From contig CAMXYZ010000018.1 of NCBI GenBank assembly GCA_947253305.1, forward strand, positions 1 through 14,499: DNA of 14,499 nucleotides, read 5' to 3'. Position 1 is the first letter of the stretch, and every line of letters begins with the position of its first letter. The position numbers and the translations under genes were made by a program. Source of the DNA: an uncultured Helcococcus sp. Lineage in GTDB: Bacteria; Bacillota; Clostridia; Tissierellales; Peptoniphilaceae. This document shows positions 6,887 through 13,752 of the stretch, piece after piece. The notes under the pieces are model-generated. The model was not told where the DNA came from. It did no database searches and was given only the letters and a program-made list of their open reading frames with translations.

Positions 6887-8413
6887 ATGAAAACTATTAA
6901 TGAAATAATTAAATTTTTAGACGATTCTAATTTTTTAATCGAATATGATAAAAATCTAAATTTAGAATTATCAATAGAAAATATAGGATATGATTCTAGA
7001 AATATTGGAAAGAATTTAGCGTTCTTTTGTAAGGGCGTGAATTTCAATGAGAACTATATCGATATGGCTAAAGAAAATGGGGCTATATTATATATTTCCG
7101 AAAAAAAATATAACAAAGACTTACCATATATATTAGTTAATAATATTAGAAAGACTATGCTATATTTAGCTAAGTTTTATTTTGATAATCCAGATGAAAA
7201 ATTAAAACTCATCGGAATTACTGGAACTAAAGGGAAATCTACAACTGTATCTATGGTTAGAAATATATTAGATTCATATTTAGAATCTAAAGGAAAGAAA
7301 AAAGCAGGATTTATATCTGGAGTAACAACGTACGATGGGATTAATGAATTTGAGTCACATCTGACTACTCCGGAAGCAGTTGAATTATATAGAGTATTAA
7401 ATAATTGTGTGAAATCTGGATTAGAGTATGCCGTAGTAGAAGTGTCTTCTCAAGCTCTAAAATATGATAGGGTTGGAAATGTTCATTTTGATGTTGTTGG
7501 ACTTCTCAATATAGGAAGAGATCATATTGGAGATAATGAGCATCCAAATTATGACGACTATGTAGATTCAAAATTAAAAATATTTGATTTATCCGATAAT
7601 ATCGTATACTCAAATAGTATAAAATATATTGAAAGAGTTAAAGACAAAATAAAAAATAAAAATATAAAGTCATTTTATTTTAATAAAGAAGATATAAAGT
7701 TTGAAATGGAAAATGAAGAACAATATCAAATCACAAATATAAAATATGATACAGCCAAAAGTAGTTTTAATTTTATGGGAATAGAATTTGATATTAATTT
7801 ATTCGGAGATTTTAACATAGAAAATGCAGCTTGCGCGGTACTTCTTACTAAAACGATTGGTATTGATCCGAAATTCTCTGCAGAGGTATTAAGAGATAAG
7901 GAAATTAATGGAAGATCAGAAATCATAATTGCTGATGATAAAAAGATTATATCATTTGTTAATTATGCCCATAATGATACTAGCTTTGTAAAAAACTTTA
8001 AAATGGTTAAGAAATTATATCCAGAGTATAAGATAATATCAGTGTTTGGAGCTAGTGGTGGTAAGGGTATTAATAGAAGAGAAGATTTAACAATTCTGGC
8101 GGAAAAGTATTCAGATTTTATTATTTTTGTACCAGATGATCCAAATTATGATGATAGTCTTGATATATCAAAAGAAATGTCAAGTTATTTGACACATTTA
8201 GATTACAAAATATTTGACAGTAGGGAAGAAGGTATTATAGAATCTTATAAGATTGCAATTGATAGTAATGATAAATATTTACTATTCATTGCAGGAAAAG
8301 CCGAAGAAAAGTATCAACTAGTTAATGGTGGATACGAAGAGATAAATCCGGATACAGATGTAAGTAGAAAAGAAATAGAAAAATATAATTTAAGTATTAA
8401 GGAAAGGAGCTAA
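6887..8413 (+). CDS. murE: UDP-MurNAc-tripeptide synthetase (MurE), probably not DAP-type
   Basis: This 508-residue cytoplasmic Mur ligase adds the third amino acid to UDP-MurNAc-L-Ala-D-Glu in peptidoglycan synthesis, using ATP. An N-terminal UDP-binding domain with G-Y-D-S-R-N is followed by the P-loop G113-T-K-G-K-S-T-T120. The central domain has S-G-V-T-T, H-L-T-T-P-E-A, V-E-V-S-S-Q-A-L, and D-Y-V-D-S-K-L-K-I-F with the lysine that is carbamylated in Mur ligases. The C-terminal domain has N-G-R-S-E, N-Y-A-H-N-D and F-G-A-S-G-G-K-G-I-N-R-R. The substrate-specificity loop reads D417-D-P-N420 in place of the D-N-P-R that marks meso-diaminopimelate enzymes, so L-Lys (or another diamine) is the likely substrate. 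The SD is modest (AAGG/GGTAGG, 6875-6882). The last codons contain the SD of the following EIIB gene, which starts 2 nt after the stop. Confidence 0.93.
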   Translation: MKTINEIIKFLDDSNFLIEYDKNLNLELSIENIGYDSRNIGKNLAFFCKGVNFNENYIDMAKENGAILYISEKKYNKDLPYILVNNIRKTMLYLAKFYFDNPDEKLKLIGITGTKGKSTTVSMVRNILDSYLESKGKKKAGFISGVTTYDGINEFESHLTTPEAVELYRVLNNCVKSGLEYAVVEVSSQALKYDRVGNVHFDVVGLLNIGRDHIGDNEHPNYDDYVDSKLKIFDLSDNIVYSNSIKYIERVKDKIKNKNIKSFYFNKEDIKFEMENEEQYQITNIKYDTAKSSFNFMGIEFDINLFGDFNIENAACAVLLTKTIGIDPKFSAEVLRDKEINGRSEIIIADDKKIISFVNYAHNDTSFVKNFKMVKKLYPEYKIISVFGASGGKGINRREDLTILAEKYSDFIIFVPDDPNYDDSLDISKEMSSYLTHLDYKIFDSREEGIIESYKIAIDSNDKYLLFIAGKAEEKYQLVNGGYEEINPDTDVSRKEIEKYNLSIKERS

Positions 8414-8415
8414 TT

Positions 8416-8679
8416 ATGCCTAAATCAGAATTATCAATCAGATTACTTGAACTCTTAGGTGGAGTTGAAAATATAGAAGAAGTATCTAATTGTAAAACAA
8501 GAATAAGAGCAACATTATTTGATGTTGACAAAGCTGATATAGAAAATATAAAGGCTTTAGACGGTGTTATCGGAGTAGTAAAATTTGGTAATCAATATCA
8601 AGTTGTACTAGGAGATAAAACTAGCGAAATTGCTGATTTATTTATAAATAGATTAAAAATAAGAAGCGGAAATAAATAA
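8416..8679 (+). CDS. Stand-alone PTS EIIB domain (glucose family)
   Basis: This 87-residue protein consists of a single glucose-type PTS EIIB domain. These domains take phosphate from EIIA on a cysteine and pass it to a sugar bound by EIIC. The family pattern L-L-G-G-V-E-N-I-x-x-V-x-N-C26-K-T-R-I-R is clear, with Cys26 at the phosphorylation site, followed by A-L-D-G-V-I-G-V-V-K-F-G-N-Q-Y-Q-V-V-L-G. No EIIC or EIIA domain is fused or encoded nearby. The gene starts 2 nt after murE with its SD (AAAGGAG) inside the murE end, so the two are translationally coupled. It may serve a distant permease, or act as a phosphorylation-state sensor. The conserved Cys argues that it is functional. A terminator follows at 8684. 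Confidence 0.88.
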   Translation: MPKSELSIRLLELLGGVENIEEVSNCKTRIRATLFDVDKADIENIKALDGVIGVVKFGNQYQVVLGDKTSEIADLFINRLKIRSGNK

Positions 8680-8683
8680 TGTA

Positions 8684-8751
8684 AAAAGGACTATTTAATA
8701 CTAATTGACTTGGCACATAGTGTATAAATTGGTAAATAATATAGTCCTTTT
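8684..8751. terminator. Bidirectional terminator with large structured loop
   Basis: A perfect 11-bp inverted repeat, AAAAGGACTAT (8684-8694) and ATAGTCCTTTT (8741-8751), lies between the convergent EIIB and queT genes and ends in T-rich tails on both strands (CCTTTTATATTTT on plus, CCTTTTT on minus). The 46-nt loop is unusually long. It contains a second 8-bp stem (8699-8706 with 8727-8734, one G:U) and an inner GCAC/GTGT mini-hairpin (8713-8716 with 8720-8723). Confidence 0.75.
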
Positions 8752-8763
8752 ATATTTTAAATA

Positions 8764-9303
8764 CTATTCATTAAAATTAAACCCTAAAGCATCGAGCCTA
8801 TCTTTTCTTCCTATTAGTTTGATAAAATGACTAGATTGTTCTAATGCTTTGTATAATGGGACTGAAATTAATGTCATTATAATGAATTCAGAAACCATCA
8901 CATTTAAAGTCATTATGTAGAAACTATCAAATTTAGCAATATAGGACAATTCAAATCCGATAATAAATGCAAATATTGTTGGGAATAGTGATGCTAGAAA
9001 AAGATTAGCAGTTCTACTCATAAATATTTTTGTTCTTGATATAAGTACCAAAGATATTAATGTATGAAGTGTTCCGAATATTAAATCTGCAAAACCTAGT
9101 GTAGACCAAAAGTTTGATACAAATACTCCTAAAGTCACTCCGATAACATTAAATGGATTATAGAATGCTAATAAATTAAGAACCTCAGAATATCTAAATT
9201 GATATGCTCCGAATGCTAATTCTCCAGCGCTTAGTGTTAATACTACATAAATAGATGCAATTAAAGACTGTTTTGTCATTTCCTTAATTGTAAAATTTTT
9301 CAT
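8764..9303 (-). CDS. queT: QueT-family queuosine-precursor transporter
   Basis: This 179-residue integral membrane protein with about five or six hydrophobic helices resembles the QueT family, the predicted substrate-binding (S) component of an ECF-type importer for preQ1 or another queuosine precursor. Visible signatures are S-L-I-A-S-I-Y-V-V-L-T in helix 1, then Y-Q-F-R-Y-S-E-V-L-N-L-L, then V-I-G-V-T-L-G-V-F-V-S-N. The ATG at 9303 is preceded by AGGAGG (9314-9309). A longer in-frame start at 9375 is rejected because it would translate through the riboswitch. The preQ1-I aptamer just upstream supports the substrate assignment independently. The ECF energising subunits are not in the window and would be shared from elsewhere. 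It is convergent with EIIB and divergent from glcK. Confidence 0.92.
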   Translation of the reverse strand: MKNFTIKEMTKQSLIASIYVVLTLSAGELAFGAYQFRYSEVLNLLAFYNPFNVIGVTLGVFVSNFWSTLGFADLIFGTLHTLISLVLISRTKIFMSRTANLFLASLFPTIFAFIIGFELSYIAKFDSFYIMTLNVMVSEFIIMTLISVPLYKALEQSSHFIKLIGRKDRLDALGFNFNE

Positions 9304-9308
9304 TTTTT

Positions 9309-9348
9309 CCTCCTTGATTTTATTATAGTGGGTGCCAAGAAACACTAT
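9309..9348 (-). promoter_or_regulatory. preQ1-I riboswitch (translational, SD-sequestering)
   Basis: On the minus strand, P1 is a 6-bp stem ATAGTG (9348-9343) with CACTAT (9330-9325), enclosing the 12-nt loop TTTCTTGGCACC. An A-rich tail AATAAAAT (9324-9317) follows. Loop bases CTTG (9339-9336) can pair with CAAG (9316-9313) to make the H-type pseudoknot. The last two bases of CAAG are the first two of the queT SD AGGAGG, so ligand-stabilised folding would hide the SD. Architecture and position match the preQ1-I class; expected effect is lower QueT synthesis when preQ1 is plentiful. Confidence 0.9.
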
Positions 9349-9365
9349 CATTAAATGACCTATTA

Positions 9366-9374
9366 AGTTTATCA
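9366..9374 (-). promoter_or_regulatory. Possible extended -10 promoter for queT
   Basis: Minus-strand TGATAAACT is a TGn extended -10 with 4/6 match. It would start transcription near 9359, about 11 nt before the riboswitch P1 stem. No good -35 hexamer is present. The element abuts the palindrome at 9374-9391. Confidence 0.35.
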
Positions 9375-9391
9375 CAATATTAAAATATTGT
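9374..9391. repeat. 18-bp palindrome between queT and glcK (candidate operator)
   Basis: ACAATATT and AATATTGT form perfect 8-bp arms around a 2-bp AA centre. The palindrome touches the proposed queT -10 element and lies 20 bp upstream of the glcK extended -10, so a bound dimeric regulator could affect either gene. It is all AT-rich and could also be chance in a genome of this composition. Confidence 0.4.
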
Positions 9392-9411
9392 ACATAATAA
9401 AGAATATTATT

Positions 9412-9420
9412 TGATATAAT
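9412..9420 (+). promoter_or_regulatory. Extended -10 promoter for glcK-addBA
   Basis: TGaTATAAT is a perfect extended -10 (TG one base before a consensus TATAAT at 9415-9420). Transcription would start near 9427, leaving a leader of about 23 nt with the GGAGGG SD. The nearest -35-like TTGTAC (9388-9393) is too far away at 21 nt, as expected where the TG motif compensates. Confidence 0.65.
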
Positions 9421-9449
9421 TATATTAAATGATATTTTATGGAGGGAAT

Positions 9450-10394
9450 ATGAAAAAATATGTTATTGGTGTAGATATTGGTGGGAGAAGTATGAAATTC
9501 GGTTTATTTACCGAAGATGGTAGACTAGAATCAAAGTCTAATATTATAACTAGAACAGAGAAAAATGGAGAAAATATATTACCCGATTTAGTAGAACATC
9601 TAAAAGAAATTATAAGTAAATATGAATTAAATGAAGATACTTTAGTAGGTGTTGGTATAGGTATTCCTGGGCCGATTCTTAATAAGGCTATTGTAAAAAG
9701 AGCTGTAAATTTAGGATGGGAAGAACCTACAAATGTTAAAGCGTATGTAGAAGACAATATAGGATTTCATGTTTTAGTAGAAAATGATGCTAATGTTGCA
9801 GCCTTAGGTGAGCTTTGGAAAGGGGCAGCCGAAGGATATAAAAATATAGTAATGGTAACACTAGGAACTGGTGTAGGTGGTGGAGTAGTTGTAGATGGAA
9901 AGATTGTTTCAGGTACAACTGGTTCAGGTGGAGAAATTGGACATATGCCATTTTTAGAAAAAGAATTAAAGAGAACTTGTGGTTGTGGTGGACATAGATG
10001 CTTTGAGCAAGTTGCATCTGCAACAGGAATAGAATATATTGCACAGGACTATTTATTCGAACATGACGATAAATCAAGTTTAAGAGAATTAGATTTTATA
10101 AGTGCTAAGGATATATTCGATTCTGCTAAAGCTGGAGACGAAGTAGCAATGAATATTAGTAAAATATATTTTAACCATCTTGGAAGAGGTCTCTCAATAA
10201 TATCAGCGATAGTAGATCCTGAAATTTTTATAATAGGTGGTGGAGTATCTAATGCTGGAGATTTCTTAATTGATGGTGTAAAGAAATCATATAAAGAATA
10301 TGCATTCCCAGTTACCGCTAATTGCGAATTTTCAAAAGCAAATTTAGGAAATGATGCTGGAATGTATGGAGCGGCAAAATTAATTTTAGAATAG
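9450..10394 (+). CDS. glcK: ROK-family glucokinase
   Basis: This 314-residue cytoplasmic sugar kinase phosphorylates glucose to glucose-6-phosphate with ATP. The N-terminal phosphate-binding loop is G-V-D9-I-G-G-R-S-M-K-F-G (Arg replaces the usual Thr). E111-N-D113-A-N-V-A-A-L-G-E carries the catalytic Asp113. L-G-T-G-V-G-G-G follows. G-E-I-G-H165 plus C177-G-C179-G-G-H-R-C184-F-E form the ROK zinc site, with the expected His and three Cys. The C-terminus has I-I-G-G-G-V-S-N-A-G. ATG 9450 is chosen over an upstream in-frame ATG at 9429 because GGAGGG (9441-9446) is correctly spaced only for 9450. It heads a run with addB (7-bp gap). The assignment to glucokinase rather than another ROK hexokinase or a fructokinase is by overall family likeness; there is no N-terminal HTH, so it is not a ROK repressor. 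Confidence 0.9.
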   Translation: MKKYVIGVDIGGRSMKFGLFTEDGRLESKSNIITRTEKNGENILPDLVEHLKEIISKYELNEDTLVGVGIGIPGPILNKAIVKRAVNLGWEEPTNVKAYVEDNIGFHVLVENDANVAALGELWKGAAEGYKNIVMVTLGTGVGGGVVVDGKIVSGTTGSGGEIGHMPFLEKELKRTCGCGGHRCFEQVASATGIEYIAQDYLFEHDDKSSLRELDFISAKDIFDSAKAGDEVAMNISKIYFNHLGRGLSIISAIVDPEIFIIGGGVSNAGDFLIDGVKKSYKEYAFPVTANCEFSKANLGNDAGMYGAAKLILE

Positions 10395-10401
10395 AGGAAA
10401 T

Positions 10402-13400
10402 GTGAGATTACTTGTATCAAGATATATAAATCAAAATAAAAAATATATTTACAATTTAATAAAAGAAGATATTAAGAATAAAAAAACTGTATATTTAATT
10501 GTCCCTGAGCAATTTACTCTAGGCAAAAATATAGAGTCTTTTGACTATTTAGATTTTGATGCGACAATTAATGTAAAAGTGAAGAGTTTCAAAAATATTG
10601 TAAATGAAATTATAGACTATACAGGTGGTAGATCACTAAACTTTATATCTGATTCTTCTAAATTTATTATCATACAAATTGTATTATTAGAGATTAAAGA
10701 TGAATTAAGAATGTTTCAAAAAAACATATACGATAAATCATTTATTGATTTACTTGTAGACTTTATTACGGAGATGAGTTCAAACAATATTGAAATAGAA
10801 CATCTTGAAGATATTGTGAATGATGATAAACTAAGTAATGATTTAAAATTAAAACTTAAAGATATCATCAAAATAATGAAGAGATATTCTGAATTAAAAG
10901 CTAAATCCGAATTTGTTAGTGAAGATAGAGTTAATTTAGCTATCAGAAATATTAACAAGATGCATTATTTTAACGATGTGAGTTTTTATTTTGATAAATT
11001 TAACGATATGTCAGATCAAGAATTGAATATTATTAAAGAAATAGATAAGATATCAGATTCTACATTAATGAATTTAATTGTTGATGAGAATTTAATTAAT
11101 AAAAATTTATCTCAAATTGATGATGCTGAAATTTTCGATTTATCACTTAATTTTTATAATAAGATTAGAACTAAAATTAATGATATCGAAATTATAAATA
11201 TTGAAGTACAAGATGAAAAAACGGAAGTAGAAGAACTTACAGATAATATGTTTTCTTATAATCTACCTAAGGTTAAAGAGAATTTTAAAAATAAAAAACT
11301 TAATAATATTTATATAAATAGAAGCAATAATACTAATGAAGAGATTGAAAATTTAAATATTTCAATTAAAAAAGATATTATAAAAAACAATCTCAGTTAT
11401 AAAGATATTGCTATATTAACTACGAATTCATCTGAATATTACGAAAAGATAAAGAGAAGCTTTGAATTAAATGATATCCCGTATTTTATAGATGAGTCCA
11501 GGAATTTAATAGATAATCCAATGATTAAATTTATTAAATCAAGTATAAATTTATTGAATTCTGGATTGATGCCTATAAATATTACTCAATTTTTAAAATC
11601 AAGCTTTATTAAATTTGATGATTATGAGCTTAATTTATTTAATTCATATATACAAAGAAGAAAAATATTTGGAAAGATGATATTTGAGGACAAATACTTT
11701 TCTATAAATCCAAATCAAACAAGGTATATAGACGAAGATATTAAGAATTTAGAATCTATAGTAAAAATTAGAAATATATTTTTACAAACCATTGAAAATA
11801 TTGATATCAAAGTATTATTTGATAATTCTTATACTGCAAGTATTAAAGAATATACTCAATTAATTTATGAGTTTATTTCAAATGATTTATTAATTGAGCC
11901 ATTTATTAATAATGATTTAGGATACAAAGAAGAGCAGAATGAAGAAAATAGATTAATATGGAATAGTTTTATAGAGACGCTTGATTCTTTATATAATATT
12001 TCAGATATTAGCGATATCAGTTTTGAAAGATTTAGTGAGATTTTGGTTTCAGCCATAGATAATTTCAAGATTGGTATATTACCTCCAAGCCAAGATCAAA
12101 TAATTATTGGTGATATCAAACGTTCAAGATTTAATCAGATTAAAAAATTATATGTTCTTGGAATGTCAAATCTGTACTATCCTGTTCCAAATGAGGCTGT
12201 CGATATATTCTTGGAAAATGAAAAGGAAGAATTAATAGAAAATGATATACCAATAAAAAATACAATATCTAAGATTTATTCTAATGATTTAATATCATTT
12301 TACACTTTACTTAATACTTCTAAATCAGATATCGTATTTAGTTATAGCTTGGTCGATAGTAGCAATTCAACCATGGAAAATGCTTCGATTCTAAACTGGG
12401 TAAAAGCTATGATTCCTGAAGAAAATATTAAAATATCTGAAAATGATTATTATGATAATATCTATACAAAAACTATGATCGCTTCTTATCTACCTGATAA
12501 ATTAAATGAGATAAAAAAAGGTGAAAAAATCGATGAAAATGAGAAAATCTTTATCAATGATTTGCTATATCAAATAAAAGATAATGAAACTAAATATAAA
12601 AATATTTTTAATGCAATTAGATTAGTAGATAAAGATTATAAGAGACCTAATTTAAATAGTGAAATAGTAAATAAAATATATAATACTGACAAATTTAGTG
12701 TGAGTCAATTAGAGGAGTATAATGCTAATCCATATTATCATTTCATAAAATATGGACTAAAACCAAGAGAATTTGATACCTTTGATATTTCATTTTTAAA
12801 TATTGGTAATTTGACTCATGAAGTATTGAGTAGATATATTAAATATAAATTTGAAGGTAAAGATGTAGATTACGATCAAATTTATGATGAATCAGTTGTT
12901 GAATTATTTGAGAATTTTAAAACTGATGATTCAAAAAATAAGTTTTTTATTAATCAGATGAAAGATAATACTAAAGCATATAGTCATATAATTATGGAAC
13001 AAAATAAGAATTTAGATATTGCGAATATGTATTTTGAACAAAGATATGGTAAAAATTCTATATTCCCAGCAATAGAAATAAAGCTTGATGACAAAACTAT
13101 GCAAATTGAAGGAAAAATAGATAGAATCGATGAGTTTATAATAAATGATAAAAAATATTATAGAGTTATTGATTACAAAACTGGAAATAAAGAATTTAAT
13201 ATAAGTAAGATTTATTATGGAATAGATTTACAATTGTTGCTTTATCTGAGATCTACATTGGCAAAAGATAGCAATTCACATCCTATCGGTGCTTTCTATC
13301 AAAAATTAAATACTAAATTATCCTATGACTTACTAACTAAAGACGACAATATGGTTATTCCAGACAAGATAAAACTTGACGGTATAATTAATAATGATGA

Positions 13401-13752
13401 GAGTATATTTTCATCAATAGATGATACTCCAAACGTAATAAATAATACTAGAAATTCTAATATATATAAGTTTTATGGAAATGCAAATAAATTAGCTAAA
13501 AGAAGAAATGCCATAGATGAAGAGACGTTTTATAAATTATTTAAACAAAATGAAAAATTAATTAAAGAATCAATAATAAACATTTTAGAAGGTGATATTT
13601 CTTTAAGACCATTTAAGCTTAATAATTTTAGTCCATATGATTTTAATCACTATAATACTATTGATAAGGGCGAGGATTTGAAATATATTTATTTAGATAA
13701 ACTAGATTGGGATTATGTTTTTGACAGATTGAATGGAGATAATGATGAGTAA
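10402..13752 (+). CDS. addB: AddB subunit of AddAB helicase-nuclease, lacking Fe-S cysteines and Walker A
   Basis: This 1116-residue protein is the partner of AddA in double-strand-break end processing before RecA loading. The AddB pattern is clear: L-I-V-P-E-Q-F-T-L near residue 33, a helicase-like core, F-S-V-S-Q-L-E-E-Y near 770, and the RecB-type nuclease segment G-K-I-D-R-I-D...V-I-D924-Y-K-T-G928...D-L-Q-L-L-L-Y-L. Two expected features are missing. The N-terminal Walker A (G-R-S-G-S-G-K-T in B. subtilis, from memory) is replaced by S-R-Y-I-N-Q-N-K. The four [4Fe-4S] cysteine positions are Asn776, Tyr1079, Asn1082 and Asp1088, and the whole protein has no Cys. The frame is uninterrupted. 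GTG 10402 has GAGG (10394-10397) 4 nt upstream. The gene follows glcK by 7 bp and overlaps addA by 8 bp. Confidence 0.93.
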   Translation: MRLLVSRYINQNKKYIYNLIKEDIKNKKTVYLIVPEQFTLGKNIESFDYLDFDATINVKVKSFKNIVNEIIDYTGGRSLNFISDSSKFIIIQIVLLEIKDELRMFQKNIYDKSFIDLLVDFITEMSSNNIEIEHLEDIVNDDKLSNDLKLKLKDIIKIMKRYSELKAKSEFVSEDRVNLAIRNINKMHYFNDVSFYFDKFNDMSDQELNIIKEIDKISDSTLMNLIVDENLINKNLSQIDDAEIFDLSLNFYNKIRTKINDIEIINIEVQDEKTEVEELTDNMFSYNLPKVKENFKNKKLNNIYINRSNNTNEEIENLNISIKKDIIKNNLSYKDIAILTTNSSEYYEKIKRSFELNDIPYFIDESRNLIDNPMIKFIKSSINLLNSGLMPINITQFLKSSFIKFDDYELNLFNSYIQRRKIFGKMIFEDKYFSINPNQTRYIDEDIKNLESIVKIRNIFLQTIENIDIKVLFDNSYTASIKEYTQLIYEFISNDLLIEPFINNDLGYKEEQNEENRLIWNSFIETLDSLYNISDISDISFERFSEILVSAIDNFKIGILPPSQDQIIIGDIKRSRFNQIKKLYVLGMSNLYYPVPNEAVDIFLENEKEELIENDIPIKNTISKIYSNDLISFYTLLNTSKSDIVFSYSLVDSSNSTMENASILNWVKAMIPEENIKISENDYYDNIYTKTMIASYLPDKLNEIKKGEKIDENEKIFINDLLYQIKDNETKYKNIFNAIRLVDKDYKRPNLNSEIVNKIYNTDKFSVSQLEEYNANPYYHFIKYGLKPREFDTFDISFLNIGNLTHEVLSRYIKYKFEGKDVDYDQIYDESVVELFENFKTDDSKNKFFINQMKDNTKAYSHIIMEQNKNLDIANMYFEQRYGKNSIFPAIEIKLDDKTMQIEGKIDRIDEFIINDKKYYRVIDYKTGNKEFNISKIYYGIDLQLLLYLRSTLAKDSNSHPIGAFYQKLNTKLSYDLLTKDDNMVIPDKIKLDGIINNDESIFSSIDDTPNVINNTRNSNIYKFYGNANKLAKRRNAIDEETFYKLFKQNEKLIKESIINILEGDISLRPFKLNNFSPYDFNHYNTIDKGEDLKYIYLDKLDWDYVFDRLNGDNDE

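Noticed and set aside
8705..8730. Sigma-54 (TGGCAC) or sigma-A (TTGACT ... TATAAA) promoter in the EIIB/queT gap
   Set aside because: The -12 TTGC element is missing for sigma-54, and the TTGACT/TATAAA spacing is only about 12 nt. The stretch is the loop of a terminator structure.
9304..9375. Longer N-terminus for QueT
   Set aside because: It would translate through the preQ1-I aptamer and the SD. The ATG at 9303 directly follows AGGAGG.
9429..9449. Upstream ATG for glcK
   Set aside because: It lies at the predicted transcription start and has no SD; the family N-terminus begins at 9450.
10049..10420. Antisense open frame of 123 codons opposite glcK/addB
   Set aside because: It has no plausible SD, no recognisable family, and lies opposite well-supported conserved genes. 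Other antisense frames at 4608-4838, 6844-7047, 7726-7926, 9437-9757, 9790-10077, 10716-10958 and 11865-12068 are rejected for the same reason.
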